Positions 1 through 13,765 of a stretch of DNA of 64,000 nucleotides are shown in pieces (position 1 is the stretch's first letter; every line of letters begins with the position of its first letter). Origin of the DNA: Erythrophleum ivorense (taxonomy: Eukaryota; Streptophyta; Magnoliopsida; Fabales; Fabaceae); NCBI GenBank assembly GCA_026724425.1, contig JAIUCV010000007.1:26592569-26656568 (forward strand), given 5' to 3'. Below the pieces are notes generated by a model. It ran no database searches. It worked only from the letters and a program-made list of their open reading frames with translations, and was not told the origin of the DNA. The position numbers were made by a program, and so were the translations under genes.

Positions 1-1002
1 TGAGCAAAAAATTTTAATTGTAAAAGAAAATTATACTTTAAAATATTTTAATTATACTTTAGAGGTAAAATTTTTAAAGCATAATTTCTTCTCACAGTTA
101 AAATTTTTATTTTTTACCTTTTATATTCATCTTTTTAAAAAATAAAAAGTAAAAAAAAAAAATTGTTACTGCACGGTTACTGCAGGGAAACCGTGCCTGC
201 TGATAGTTTGTCTGCTCTGCATCACGGTACGTTGTTCATTCAATCCTTGCTCCATCCTTTTTTTTTTGGTTGGTTTGGAATAATTAATTACTCAATTGTT
301 CTCGTAATAATTATTATAATTTACAGACCATCATACGCAAATGCCTTCTTTTTGTTTTTTCGTTCATATGGAAAATTGCCCCTTTTGATCTAATTGGAAT
401 TGTTTTCTCATGGACTAATGACTGAATCTAAGTAGTTTAATATTATATGAGTATGCGTGCTTTGTCATTTGTGTGGGTTATTACTTCTTACGTTGATAAA
501 CTAATGAAGGTAGGTAAATTTTTTAGTTTGCGTCATAACTGGTGAGGTGTCTGTTGTGTTCAGTGCATGCTTCAGAATCAAACATTCTCAATGGATGTCT
601 TTTCCTTTGCCATTTTTATTGCTCATAATATGTCCTCATTTAGTCTGGTGTGACATTTTCTATCAGTAAGTGAACAAAATAAATAAAGGTAAGAAATTAG
701 TTGTCAAAAATTGAAAGTTCAAGGAATTGATTTCAAATTTTGAAAGGTTAAAATAGTTATGTGTAATTGATTCAAAATTTAAAGTATTATGTGTATTTAC
801 GAGTTTTTTTTATACCCATAAAATGCATGATTATGATTAAATAACTTGAATACCTATATATATATATATATATTAAATACCTTGAATGTATATATTATAT
901 CAAATAACTTGAATACCTATATATATATTCATCTTGTCTTTCAGTAAAAAAAGTTAGAATTTATTACTCTAAAACACAAATATAAAAGTTTCTAACCTTT
1001 AT
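1..1002. other. AT-rich intergenic DNA
   Basis: No gene is recognisable. The stretch holds homopolymer runs and short TA tracts near 856-872 and 917-927. Short open frames here have no domain or coding character. Confidence 0.6.
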
Positions 1003-2639
1003 CACTACAAGAATAGAATCGTATAGTGACTAAAAGCAGAGTTAGAAAAAGATAAAAATTAGTCAAAATTAAATTTTTAGCAACTGAAAACTGATGCACA
1101 CGAGTACTTGGATTGTAACTAGTCGCAAATATTTACCGACTGAAATATAATAAAAAATAGGATGAACGACAATTTCTTGACTTTATCAGATATTGCGATA
1201 TTAATAAATATTAATAATGTTAATCATAATTATTTTTTGTTAATTTTTAATATTTATTATATATTATATGTTCATAATAAAATTTAGATTAATTAAAATA
1301 AAAAAGGCAATTGGAATCATGTGTTCCGACTGCTTTTTTTAATTTAATTAATAAAGTATAATTAAACATTTTATTAAAATGTAATTATAATGTATATAAT
1401 TTATGTAATATACTATAATAAATTTTTAAAACTAAAATTAAGTATTTATTATTAATAATAATTATTAGAAACTATTTTTTTAGACTGATAATAGTGGTTG
1501 CAAATAATTAATAATATTTTTAACTATTACATTATATATATAACTTTTATTTGATTAGTTTTATAATTAATAATATTTTTTGTTTCTAATTTTGGGATTT
1601 TTCTTGTTCTGGTTTTTCTGGGTTCAGCTTTTACCCTTTTTTTTTTTTCGTTTTTGGGCTTTAATTTCTGCATCGATTCTTCCTTTTTATTGTTTTTCTC
1701 TGTTGGTTTTCCTTTTCATTGTTCTTCATTCTATTCATGGTAGATTCATCAATCTTTCTATCTTTTTTTTAGATTAGTTTAGTTGCTTCATACAAATTAT
1801 TTCTCTCTTCTACAACAAATCATATAAGTCAAAATAAAAAGACACACTGAAATAAATACAAATAATCAAATAAAATCCCTACAATCTTTGCTTTAGATAA
1901 AATCTTTACTGTAAATCAACTATTTGAAATAAAAACTTAATAAGAAGAAAAAATTTGGACAAAAGAAAAAACAGGAAAAAAAAGCATAACAGAAAATAAT
2001 GAAATCTAAAAAATGGAAGATAATACTACAAAAACTATTTACCTTGGAAGTAAAGGAATACAAACAAAGTAGAAAATAGATAGAAGACAATGAAAGCTGA
2101 AAAAGAAAACAAAAGAGAAAAATATAAAATGAATGAAGAAAGAAAATTTAGAGGCAAAGAAATGTACACAAATTTTAAAATTGGCATGCATAAAATTGGT
2201 AAAATTTTTATGTGATTTGCACCATTTTAATTTCACTGCTTCCCTGGCATGGCAAATTGTCTTTCTTTTTGAATTGTGATTTTTGTTTTATTTTGAAAAT
2301 CAACAATTGTGTAATATAATTTTTTCATTTTATGTTTTATATAATTTATATAATATAATAAGTAGATATATATAAATATATAACATGTTGTATTATAATT
2401 TTTTTTATTTAAATTATTAAAAATAATTTATATCAATTAAAAATTTAATGTTAACATGATGGAAAAATAAAACTATAAAATATAAAATAAAAATATTAAC
2501 ACTACATTTATTAATTATGGATGAAAAAAGAAAAGAAAGAAAAAACAAATTTTCATTATCATCTTCTTTATCATCTCTATCATTACTCTCTCTCATTTGA
2601 TATCTAAGAGATATCTGGCCTATATGCACTTGTATCTGG

Positions 2640-5350
2640 ATATTGCTATGATGAATTTGGGCTAGTTTGAGAGTGTTGTTGATGAAGATTCACACATGCA
2701 TGTATTTGTTGTTGCAAATCTGCTTTCATTTTTCTTTGTTCTTCTAATTTAGCATCATAAGTTTGTCATACATATTCTATAAATTCATTTTTTACTAAAT
2801 CTTCTATATACAAGAGTGAGTGAATGATGGCACTTAAGAGTATTCTTGACTCTGGCTATTACTTGTACTTGAATTTCCAACTATATCATAGGATAGACTT
2901 TCCAATCCGTAGAGAGACCTTTTTTTCTTTCCACCAGCTATTGCTACAAATAAATCCAAACTACATTTATAATCTTTCCTCTACTTTCTACATCAGTTTT
3001 GCAAGGCATATACTCTTCTTGAAACAATAAAAAATGCCAAATATATAAAATTCTGACTAATATATATTTAAAAATCAAATACAATCTCACACTTACATAT
3101 ATATTCTAATTTTTTGATCAACCCATTGGCCCCCTTGTTGATGGGTTCCAAGATAAACCTTAACGCATGTGGGCTTTCTCCCCAATTCTTCTGCCTTTTG
3201 ATGTACAAAATAAGATATTAGTACTTAGCTATATATTTATAACATTAAGCATTACTAAAATAAATAAAGTTAATTACCAATCTTCTGGTATATTCCATCA
3301 TCATTGAAATAGAACCTCTTGTGTGAAGAGATCACCAAACTCAAAAGTGAAGGCTCTTTTTTCTTTTTTTTCTTTGCTCACTTCGTGTGTGGAACTCTTC
3401 ACTGCCCCAACCAACACACAGTTCATTTTAGATGGATTTTCCAATCTATTAAGGCTTTTGTCTAGCTCTTTTAGCAATACCAATGGTGTCTTTTAAATGG
3501 CTAAGTACTCTTTGCTTCCAATTCAGCCAAATCTGATGATTATTAGGCGTCCAATTATAATATATTTTTTAAAAAATAAAGGTTTCAATTATTAATGAGA
3601 TAAAACTTACAATTTCATAATTATGTAATAAATAAGAAGAAAATTCACTTGAAATTCTTGAAATCATAATTGTTAGTATGGTTTAGGGGCTTCTGATCAA
3701 CAATTCCATAGACCTTCATGTTTACGTTTAATAATATTGACAATGCAAGTATCACCATACATTGTCATTTACATGAAACCTGATTAATAGATAAATTAGA
3801 TATTATTAATTAAATTAATAATAAATTAAAATTATATTAACATTAAAAATAAAAATATATTAAATAATAACTTTGATTTGCCGATTGGTTTAATTAGTTG
3901 TTTAGTAATTGTTCCTAGAACATTAAATTCTTCATGCATTGGATTAGTAGTATTTTGAGAATGAGCTCGACCTCTGCTTGAAGAACGACACGAGGCATCT
4001 TTGTTAAAATTGTAGAAATGAAAAAGAAAGTCTACTCTCAAATATGGAAGAAGAGAGGCTAGAATGTAGAAGGGAAATAAGAATGATATTGAGGCTTGGT
4101 GGTTGTTGGTCGAGACATACAAAGACATACCTTTATATAAGAAAAAAAACCAATGCAATCAACAAAATGTCAATCATTTGTCATCTCAAGTTTCATCAAT
4201 TGAAGTATATAAATAAAACAAAACAACATAAAGCTTCTGAAAGTAAACTGTTATTAACTGGTCATTTCCAAAAATAATTTAAAGAAAAATTAAAGAAACT
4301 AACACTTTCAGAAAAATAAATAAAAAGTTAATAATTAAATACAAATAAATATATCTTTATTGACTTAGACCAATGTTCGCTAAATGATATTTATTAATTG
4401 TGCTTTTATATTCTATATTCATTCTTTATTTGTGCGCATTTGCATTTTGTAAGACTCCATTGAATGGTCAATATCTTCATGTAATCTCCCTTATAGATAT
4501 AGAGCCTCAATAACACTCGAATATGATTTAAAATTAGGTGGTGGAACACATGTATATTTGGAAATATGATCTCTGCTTATTCGATGAAAAATGCTTCTGA
4601 GACCATATATTATGCCAACTTTTTTTAGTCCAATAGTCTTCATTCATAGGGATAATTTTTCAATTGTTGAAAAATTATTACAACAAATATCATGACTCTC
4701 TTCACATATTCTAAGGTTGATATAACCATTCTTTTTTTGTTTTTTGAAAAAAAGCCCAAATACATGAAACCTTTGTGCAAAAGCAAATATAATAGCATAA
4801 ATATAAAATCACATTTACATGTATAGCTTTTGATTTTCTATCAACCTAACTATTATCTACATTATTTCTACGTGCTTGAGCATGAATCTTAGCAAATGTT
4901 GGCATTATGCCTAATTCTTGCTTAATTTTGCCACATGCTCTAAAGTTCGTGTAGGGCCTCCCATGTGAAGAGATAAACTAGTACTAGAGCTCTATATTTA
5001 TTTATTTATTTCCTATTGACTTCTTTGTTGAAAATTTGAATTGTTCCAATTATCACGTAGTTTGTTCCAATGAGATTCTTTAATCTATTTTGGTATTTTT
5101 TCTTTATATTGTGCATAATCGATTAAGTCCTTCAAGTGATATCTGACATGTTCTTTGAAGTTCTTGACTATTTGAAAGTGATCTTCCATGCATAAACAAT
5201 AATATTTCTATAAACATAAGATATTTCTCTAATTATTAACAAATTAACACAAAACATTATAATTGTGTGATACATAAATATAAAATATACTTAAATTCTT
5301 GACACCATAATTTTTTAACTGATTCAGGAACTTTTTTCCAACAATTATAT
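2640..5350 (-). pseudogene. Ptta/En-Spm plant transposase (TNP1-like), decayed
   Basis: The minus strand gives scattered, frameshifted pieces of the plant Ptta/En-Spm transposase family. Around 5290-5345 it reads WKKVPESVKKLW. Near 3500-3545 it reads HQIWLNWKQRVLSH. At 3115-3195 it reads AEELGRKPTCVKVYLGTH followed by WVD, the most diagnostic block of the family. At 2655-2775 a coiled-coil-like tail reads LEEQRKMKADLQQQIHACV. Stops and frameshifts separate all of them, so no product is expected. In intact CACTA elements this protein accompanies the main transposase and binds the sub-terminal repeats; that is family knowledge, not shown here. Confidence 0.72.
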
Positions 5351-5681
5351 GGGTCATTGTAATTATTTTTTATGACAACAATAATATAATCAATAATGTC
5401 TTCATTATCTAGCTAAAACTTGATCAAAAGAACATAATTATGTGACTTGAAATCATAAGTAATATTAATGTAATTATAAATAATGAATGTAATTATACAA
5501 GAATCTTACTATCTATCATTGCATGGTGTAATTGAATTTTTTTAAAAAAAAAGAAAATTAACTCCTTCACAAATTTTGACACACAAATATGCACCCTATT
5601 TTCTCCTTCCAAACATTTTATCAAAGAGATAAAACAAACATTCGTACTTCTTGAATAACAATTTAAACAGAAAAGGGGAGC

Positions 5682-5686
<5 letters not shown>

Positions 5687-5712
<26 letters not shown>

Positions 5713-5733
5713 TAATAATAATAATAATAATAA
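5687..5733. repeat. (AAT)n microsatellite
   Basis: About 15 near-perfect AAT units with one interruption, inside the CACTA element. Confidence 0.9.
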
Positions 5734-5879
5734 ATTTGTTATAATATATGGATAATAAAATTTAAGGCTGCAAAGACTAAAGCTTCACTTGAAGCTTTCA
5801 CGCTTCATTTTTTTATTATTTAATATATATAAATAATTTTATTTATGTAATAAATAATATATATATATATATATCATTG

Positions 5880-6390
5880 TCTTCATCCTATTGATTATTT
5901 TCTTCTTCATCTTCATCCTCATCCTTATCCTCATTCTCATCTTTATCTTCATCTTGATCTGCCTCATCATTTTCATCTTCATTTTATTGATCATCCACAT
6001 TTTCATTTTGTAAATTTATATGAAAATCAATCTCTTCCATTTCTCTCCTAGCTTGTAGTAACCACTTAATATCTCACTATCTACTATACTAACATGCCAT
6101 TCATCTTCTTGGTAAGCAATATCTAATGTATTGTTGTTATCAACCAAACTTCTCGGTTTAGTCTTTATAACAAGCTACCAATCTATGTTATCTTTATTTC
6201 TCACTAGATATGGCCCATAACAAACTTGAACAACTTATTTTGCATTAACAAATGGATCAAAAATTTTATACCTTTTGATATGTTTAACTTCAATAATTTC
6301 ACATTTTTTGTGTATCTTTCTCCCACGATTTATAACAAGATCAAATCAATCACAAAAAAATAAGACTACTCCTTTTTTTTTTCCATAGGT
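5880..6390 (-). pseudogene. CACTA transposase TNP2, C-terminal DUF4216 remnant
   Basis: Minus-strand translation of 6190-6375 gives VVLFFCD-stop-FDLVINRGRKI, then YKIFDPFVNAK-stop-VVQVCYGPY. This is the DUF4216 pattern (a V-L-F-x-C-x-W-F-D block followed by DPF...A.Q..QV.Y) seen at the C-terminus of plant CACTA transposases. The Trp of the WFD block and the Gln before VVQV are both stop codons. It is followed at 5880-5960 by an acidic Asp/Glu run, usual for the tail of this protein. The catalytic N-terminal part is not recognisable upstream. It sits 5' of the TNP1-like remnant, the normal gene order. Confidence 0.75.
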
Positions 6391-8560
6391 TCTCCTAGGT
6401 ATTGTGACACATCTTATTACATATAAATATTATCTTAAGTATTTCATCTCCAAGACATTGAGGGGTCCTTAATCAAGTCATAAAAAGTGGTAAAATTTTG
6501 AAACTTTTTCTTTCAATAATATAGCTATAGCACAAGCATCTCTTTTCTAACTTGCAACTTAAATACTTTACATGCTTCACATACCATTCCTTATTTTGAA
6601 CTCAATTTTTTACAATTTGACACTTAGGTGGTGCGACAACCACCCATCAAGATTTGAAACAAAACACCATACTAAATCAAACATAAGGTCCAAACAGAAC
6701 TTTCATACGTCCTTTGGCCAAACTTATAAGAGGAACCTTATTTCTCCTTAAACCTTTTCCAACATACTTAATCTATGGCAACCTGATAAATCATGATAGC
6801 AATAAATTCAAGATAGCAAACTCCATAGCCATCATCTTGTAATGCAAATCATTAGGACCATACATAAGAGGTCCAAAGGTCTCCATAATCCAAAATTTCA
6901 ACATTTCTCATTAAATCAATAATTCCATATCAAGTAGACTAAAAAATCATTTGAAAAAGAAAATATATTAGTTAAAAAAACTTAAAGGCTCAATTAGTAG
7001 CTAGCCTCATATGTGCTACAAATATTCCAACATCTATAAATAAATAACAATTAACTATTCCAATTCCAAGAATATAACTCTAGTGTCACAATAACAAATT
7101 TTCCACTACAAATATGTTTATTCTTGGCCAATCCGTGGACAAGGTAACCAAACTAATCTAAACTATATATGGTTGCTTAGTCTTGGCCTCAATAGGGAAA
7201 GAAGAGAAATAATACAAATTTTCATACTTGAAAATCATACATAACTATTAGCCTGAAGAAGGATTGAAGGAAACCATTCATTTTGCCATTCAAACTCAAA
7301 TTCCAAGAATAATCTCAGTTATAAGAGAGGAAAATAAGAAAAAGTGGTACCACATCATCCTTGAACATAATATTCATTTTATTTTATAAATCAAGTGTTA
7401 AGACACCCTAGTTTAACATATCTGTCACTATCTTTTTCTCAAGGCATACTTATGCTAAACCAAGAGCTTAAAAGATACAATGGCAATATTCTTATAAAGT
7501 TCAACATCCTAATTACATTACATTATGAAACAAATTAGCTTGAATAAAAAGAATTCTGATGCACCAAATATGAGAACTTGTGAACAGAAATAGGAAGGAG
7601 CAGATGAAGAGAAAGTGTGAGCATAGAAGAGAGAAAGATAACAACTAAAAGAAAAGAATGGAAGAACCTTATGGACAAAATGTTTTATATAAATATGCTA
7701 AACAAATGTTTTTTTAACAACGGCTAGTGTTAATTGCTACACCGATTAAATAATAAATATAATGGTTAAATGCAACGGTTAAATGTAACGGATAGTTTTA
7801 AACAAAAATATTTCACAATAAAAATTTTTTAAAAGGTTAAAAGTAAAAACAAAAAATATTGCTAATTATAAAATAACATAAATAGAAAATGAAACAAAAA
7901 ATATAAAACGTAACATTTAAAAATATTATTAATTATTTACTTTAGCCATTATTTATTAATCAAAAAATAATTATCAACAATTGTTATTAATAAAAATACA
8001 TAATTTTAATTTTTCAAATTAATTTGCTGGATAAAATTCATCCAAATTCATAAAAAATATGTCTTAATTATTATTAATTGAAAAAAATTAATAATTATAG
8101 TATATTAATTAACATAAATTAATCATAATTATTTTTGTTATAGTATATTATAATTAGTATTATATTAATTAATAATTTCAGCATATTGTATTAATTATAT
8201 TAGGCATAATTATTTTTAAAAAATTTTAATTTTATTATTATATATTAGATATTTATTAAAAAATTTAAAAGCTCTAGTTGGACAAATTTTATTCGTCCAG
8301 CTGTAATTTTCTGACTGCATGATTCTGACTGCAGATAGTTGCTTCAATTCGAAGTTGGAACATAATGTTGCGACTACTTTTTTTAATATATAAATATTTA
8401 AAAATTTAACATATAATTTTTATTAACTTTCTAAATTTTATAAAATTATAAAAATATTTATTACATAATTTTTGTTACTTTAATTTTTTATTAATTTATG
8501 TTAATTAATATATTGTAATTATAATTTTAATTTGTCAAAATTCTGACAATATATAGTAAA
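6391..8560. other. CACTA interior without recognisable gene
   Basis: No domain is recognisable on either strand. By position, the N-terminal part of the transposase and its promoter should lie here. At 7725-7800 short AACGGNTA-like motifs recur (aacggctagt, caacggttaa, taacggatag). Otherwise the stretch is AT-rich, with long A/T runs from 7860 to 8540. Confidence 0.5.
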
Positions 8561-8780
8561 GTGTGTCTTAGCACTTTGTTATTTAGCTTCTGAAAATTAG
8601 TTGGAAATTATAGTCAAAATTCTGAAAATATATAGTGAAGTGTATCTTTTTTTTTTATTTAATTGTTTGGCTTTTGAAAATTAGTCTGAAAGTAGGCAAA
8701 TGTTAAAAAAAAAAAAAAGCTCATATTAGTCGGACAGTAGTCAGAAATGATAGTCCAAAATTAGTTATATTCTTGTAGTT

Positions 8781-10327
8781 ACAGTACTAGTTTAGAAAGT
8801 TAACAATCATATGTATTCTTCTGGTCTTTTGGTTTTTTGGGCCAACCTATGTATTCCTCTAGTTTAGATCGTGATACAAATAGACAAGGAACCATATATT
8901 TGTTAATGATGGAATATTGTCCGAAGCGCACATTGGGGCTTAATTCTTTAGGAACGTCAAGGTGAATTCTAATTTTTGAGGAGTTTCTATTTATGTAATC
9001 TTAAAAGGTAAATTAATAATGATGCTCATATCAAGTAACTAAGGAGAGCATTATAAGTTGCGTAACCAAAGTATTCTTGTCGTGTTTGAGCTATTTTGAA
9101 ACTTCATTGTTCAAAGTGGTTCATGTCATTTTGTTAAATCGATTTGATAGATTGTAATAATTGAATTTCTTGAGCTTTGAAAGAGTGGATTGGTCTGTTC
9201 TGAACTCATGAAACTTTTATGTTAATAAAAACCCCATAACACTATACTAACTTTGATTTATATCAATTTCAATAAAAAACTAGTCTATATTATTGAATAG
9301 CTTATAAGATGAATGTCTTGCAAAATTTGCTGTCAGATTTAGCATTCTATGAAAACTATATTCACAAAATTTTACGTCAATCCAACATTATTTTATACTC
9401 AATATCAACATATTAATAAGTTAACAGATAATGTACTTTTCAAATATAAAAAAATTATTATCTATTTTACGTACTTACTGCTAACAAGTTTTTCAAAAAT
9501 TTAATATACAGAATCAACATTACTAATACTTCTAATTCAATGGATAAAAATCATTTTCTATGACAAAATATTGACAAGTGTAATTCATTCTTATATGGAA
9601 CTCATTAAATCGGTAACTATATTTCCAACAAATTGTATGCTTTTCTCTTGGGACTCCACGTCGTCGTTCGGTCATCTTCTGACCAAATGAGACTCCTTCT
9701 ATGGAGTTAGGAAGGATGGATGAGACGAGGAGATATACAGTGGAGTTAGATTCTTTTGTTTTTGTTTTTTTCTTTTTTGGGGTGGTAAAATCTAGGATTT
9801 GGATCTTCTTTCATGCTCTCTCCAGTGTCAGATCTGGACCGTCCAAACAAATTAATTTGGACGATCCAGATCTAATTATTATTATTTTTTATTTTTTAAA
9901 AAATAATTCTTCAAAAAAGAGTAAAATACAAAATGAAATTATTTTCTTAACTGTGAAATTTAAAAAAAAAAATTTAAGTCTAGAAAAACTAAAAAAAAGT
10001 TTGACTCGTTTAGATTAAAATCTGAATGATCCAAATCTTATGGGAGAGGTAAGGGAGAGAAAGGCATGGAGAGAATCTTTTTCCTAAAATCTAGTGTCTG
10101 GATGTAAGGACGGCAATCTCGGGGGCACTCCCCGCCATTTCCACCATGGAGAAGAAATGAGAGATTGAAAGTTAGATTTTGAGTTGGATTAATTCTTTTA
10201 AATTTTAATTAATATATATATAAATAAATACTAAAGTGATTGATTAAAAAAGAAAAATATAAATACAAATTTTAAGGATATTTATATAAAACTAATCGAA
10301 AAGAAGATCCTAAAGGTAAGAAGTACT
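8781..10327. other. Intergenic DNA with one hairpin
   Basis: No gene is recognised. The only clear structure is the inverted repeat at 9830-9873. The sequences near 9788-9825 and 10060-10100 are loosely inverted copies of each other (an ATCTAG...TCTCTCC-like block), which hints at a decayed MITE around the hairpin. Confidence 0.5.
9830..9873. repeat. 18-bp inverted repeat (hairpin)
   Basis: The arms AGATCTGGACCGTCCAAA (9830-9847) and TTTGGACGATCCAGATCT (9856-9873) pair with one mismatch around an 8-nt loop. Confidence 0.85.
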
Positions 10328-10329
10328 TA

Positions 10330-10609
10330 CTCCGGTCCAAAATATAAATCACTTTTAACATATTCACGTTTTTTTAAAAAAAATAGTTATATTTTTAAAC
10401 TTTTTAAATATTACCATGTCTTTTCAGCCTTACCTCTGTAGTCAATACAAGTCAATACAACTGTTGTTATTAAACGAGGGTTTTTAATACAGCTGTTGCC
10501 ATTAAATGAAGGATATTATGGAAAAAATAATAATAATTATTGCCAAGTGACTTACATTTTGGACCAAAATTTTTTTCCTTAAGTGACTTACATTTTGGAG
10601 TGAAGGGAG
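10330..10609. mobile_element. Stowaway-like (mariner-type) MITE
   Basis: The left end reads CTCCGGTCCAAAATATAAAT. The inverted right end reads CTCCCTTCACTCCAAAATGT and continues AAGTCACTT. Both ends are flanked by TA (10328-10329 and 10610-10611), the mariner target duplication. The CTCC...CAAAATATAAGTCACTT pattern is the common plant Stowaway terminal type. About 280 bp, non-coding. A second inner copy of the right terminal motif (10540-10565) suggests an internal duplication. Confidence 0.68.
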
Positions 10610-11381
10610 TATGATTTCCATCTTGATCTCTAAATTACTCTTACAAAAATTTTCTCTCTTATTTTTATTCTCGTGAGAAAAAAAATCTCCCATGTAAGTC
10701 TCCGAATAGAGAGTCACTACACGGATTCTTGAATTTGGGAGAATTTTGCCTTCTTGGTTTGGATGGTTAAAATGTAATGTAGTGGGATAGATTAAAATGA
10801 GTTTCTAATCCTTTCATCATCTTGGACCCTGACCGACGCTTAAATTTCCAAAGCGGCATTCTTAGTAAATAGTATTCATTGCGTTATTTGAAAACTGCAC
10901 TCACACAACAGTGCTACATAATTAGGGGACTCTAGCATATTAGGGCAATGAGAGAGGGGTGCTCTTCTTGATATAATGGCTGATTTAATTTTAAAAATTT
11001 TAATTCACACTCATTATTAATCATAAAAGATGTGATACATTGTTTACATATAAACAATAATTTTCAAATCTTTTTAAATTGGAAGGTTAGAGATAACTTT
11101 TGACTTATTTTTTAATCACAGTTTTATCATTTGTTATCAACGTATTCTTCAATTTCTTTTTCTTAATATTAAAAATTTATAGAGTTGGTTCACCAGCAAT
11201 TTTTTCAAATTTTTATATCTATGGTATTGGGTTTTGATGTTATGCATTCGCATTTTTTAAAAATTTGGACCCACTGAATCCATTCATGTATTTTTTTTTA
11301 ATTATTATTTGACATTTTAATTTGGATCTAAAGAACCTACACATGTATTTATGTATGTAATTCTCACCCAAAAAAAAAGCT

Positions 11382-11410
<29 letters not shown>
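11382..11410. repeat. (TTA)n microsatellite
   Basis: About ten consecutive TTA/ATT units. Confidence 0.9.
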
Positions 11411-11412
<2 letters not shown>

Positions 11413-12572
11413 TCTTATTCTTCTCTTATATTTTTTTCTATTTATTTTATTTTATCTCTACCTTCTTTTCTTTCTTTTTGGATGCAAACTTTTAGATTGT
11501 GGTACCCATATCTTTAATCTTCAATTTTTAATTTCTCGAGGTAATCTTTAAATTTAATTTAGAATTTGAAAACTTAATTAAATCACTTTAATCTTGAATA
11601 TTACTTATGAATATTAGTTATACTATAATTTTATTATCTATTACCAATATATAAAGAGGTGAAGAAGTAAATTTGAAATTTCAAATCTTAGCATTTCATT
11701 TAAACAATATAATATAAAATATAATTTTTTTCATAGGATATGAGTTGAAGAAAAAATTAACATTAAAACAACAATCTTCATATAAATCTCATGAATATAA
11801 ATTTCAATAATAACAAATTGAGATTAATTTAACAAGATTTGTCCTCAGATTTCAGAAAAAGAATTCAAATATTAATTTATGATTCATATAACTAAAATAA
11901 GATATAAAAAAAATATATTTACAAAAGGAATCATGTCAACTAGGCTCTCGAAACCCGAGGTCTTGACCGCCTCTGCAGTTCTGCAATTCACTCAACTGAT
12001 GACACTGTAAATTCTAAATAAATATGTTCCCATTTCTTTTTCTTCGTTAAACTAGCAGGAAACTACATTATTCAATTGGGGACCGCTTCACATTATTCAC
12101 ACTGTAGTAGGTTCGTGATGTGGGCGAGGACGAGTGTATTAGAAGGGGAAAAGGTTGGTATGGTCCGTGTCACAAAAGGGAAAAAAGTCAGGTAATTTGG
12201 GCATATTATCGCCTGGTACACGCCCCTAGTCAGGTATAACATATAAAGAATATTTGAATGTCAGCAGCTGGTGTTGGAGGAGTGAATGATATTGTAATTA
12301 GTCATTTTATTTGCAATTAACGTGATGTGAGTGTCAAGTGTAATGTGTGAAGTTCGAACACAAACTCAGCCTTTGTTATAAGAGAATATAGGAGAAGTGA
12401 TCGCAATCAATGGCCCATTTCATTTGGTCTAGTATAAATTTTTCTATTTGTGCCTAATGTAGATTTTAGGCCCATAATTTTCCCAAAAGAAAGTTCTGTT
12501 AATCTAGCAGTAAGAGATACAATCCATCAAAAAGAAAAAAGAAAAAGAAAAATTATTTTTAATTAATAAAAG

Positions 12573-12597
12573 ATATATATATATATATATATATATA
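12573..12597. repeat. (AT)n microsatellite
   Basis: Uninterrupted AT dinucleotides. Confidence 0.9.
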
Positions 12598-13410
12598 GCC
12601 TTTCATGTCAAAGAGATAAGACTATTTAAGTGGATGCATTTTGAATGGATTTGTTTCGTTTCTTTATGCATTGCTTATCGCATTATTTACCTATCATTAG
12701 AAAAAGTGTGGTTATTTAAAGTTAGCTAAAAATATAACTTATTTTGTAGTTTGACAGGGAGTCTTCCAAGCCTGTATGGCAAATTATGAGTCTTTCAAAA
12801 AAAAAAAAGTGGAGCTTTAAGATTGTATGGCAAATTATTTGGGGTATCTTAATCCTTACATTTACTTAAAAACTTGTTTTGGATTTAAATATAATACTGA
12901 TAGATTTAGTTGTTTTAATAATTTTATATCTAAAACAATGTTGTTTCAAGATTAAAGTTTCTTATTTTTGGCAGGTCTTGAATCAAAAGTTATTTATCCT
13001 GTGTTTCATATATTTAAAAGCTTTTCAAATAAAGAATAAAGCTGTTGAAGATGGTTTTAGCAAATTGACATTACCTAGATTTATTAATAAATTGTGTTGT
13101 TGAATTTGATTAATTTTAAGTAATGACATGTTTATTATTGTTGTGATTATATCTAGATTTAAAAACAAAAACCATCGAAAAATTCTTGTTTTCTTTGGTA
13201 ACGTTTGATTGTGAATTTAATGAAATATGTTTTTTAAGAATGAGTTTTATTATGCTTTATTTGAATTATTTATATACGTCATTATTAAATTATTTTTTGA
13301 AGCAAATACAACTGCCGCTAAAATTTTCACATACATTTTCAAATAGCATATATATACCATTTTATAGCACTTGCAATGACTAAGAAAGCTTTTTTTTTTG
13401 AAATTTTTAT

Positions 13411-13630
13411 CAATAATAAAAAAGGATATTAAATGCAAGTATTAGTTAATTATAAAACCAATTTTAATGACCATAACAATTGCCAACATATAATTACCAC
13501 TATAAGTCCCTTTTTTATGGCAATAAAAAAAGTTATTAAATGTTGACATTAATCAATTATAAAACTAATTTTAGTAATCCTAACAATTGACAGAAAAAAT
13601 TACTGCTATATGCCCTTTGTTTTTTGCAGC
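13411..13630. repeat. Diverged tandem duplication, two ~110-bp units
   Basis: Unit 1 (13411-13520) and unit 2 (13521-13630) align end to end. Each starts caataa, then has tattaaatg, aattataaaa, ttttaatga or ttttagtaa, and aacaattg, and each ends in a T-rich block. They are non-coding and clearly diverged, and lie about 140 bp left of the copia insertion. Confidence 0.7.
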
Positions 13631-13765
13631 AATTAATTGAATCTTTAGCCGTTGTCGTCACAGTTGATGAGAAAACTTTTACAAACCCCAAATACATCGA
13701 CTATTAATTAATTGTTGGTAAAAATTTTTGAAGCAATTATTAGTGCTGCTAATTTACAAAATAAT

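Larger units (their letters stand above)
1003..8780 (-). mobile_element. Degraded CACTA (En/Spm) DNA transposon
   Basis: The left end reads CACTACAAGAAT (1003-1014). The right end is its inverted copy, ATTCTTGTAGTT (8769-8780), with only the outermost base changed. Both ends carry many sub-terminal TAGTC/GACTA-type motifs, for example 1037-1150 and 8610-8760, as is usual in CACTA elements. Decayed coding remnants lie between them on the minus strand in the expected order: a TNP2-type transposase C-terminus (DUF4216) and then a Ptta/En-Spm (TNP1-like) protein. No clean 3-bp target duplication remains: tat lies on the left and aca on the right. About 7.8 kb, non-autonomous by decay. The assignment rests on ends plus protein motifs and is fairly sure. 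The exact right border is less sure. Confidence 0.82.
10612..13410. other. Intergenic DNA, no recognisable gene
   Basis: AT-rich with microsatellites. The segment 11940-12260 is less AT-rich and could be old regulatory or gene-derived sequence, but neither strand gives a frame or motif I can name. Confidence 0.5.
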
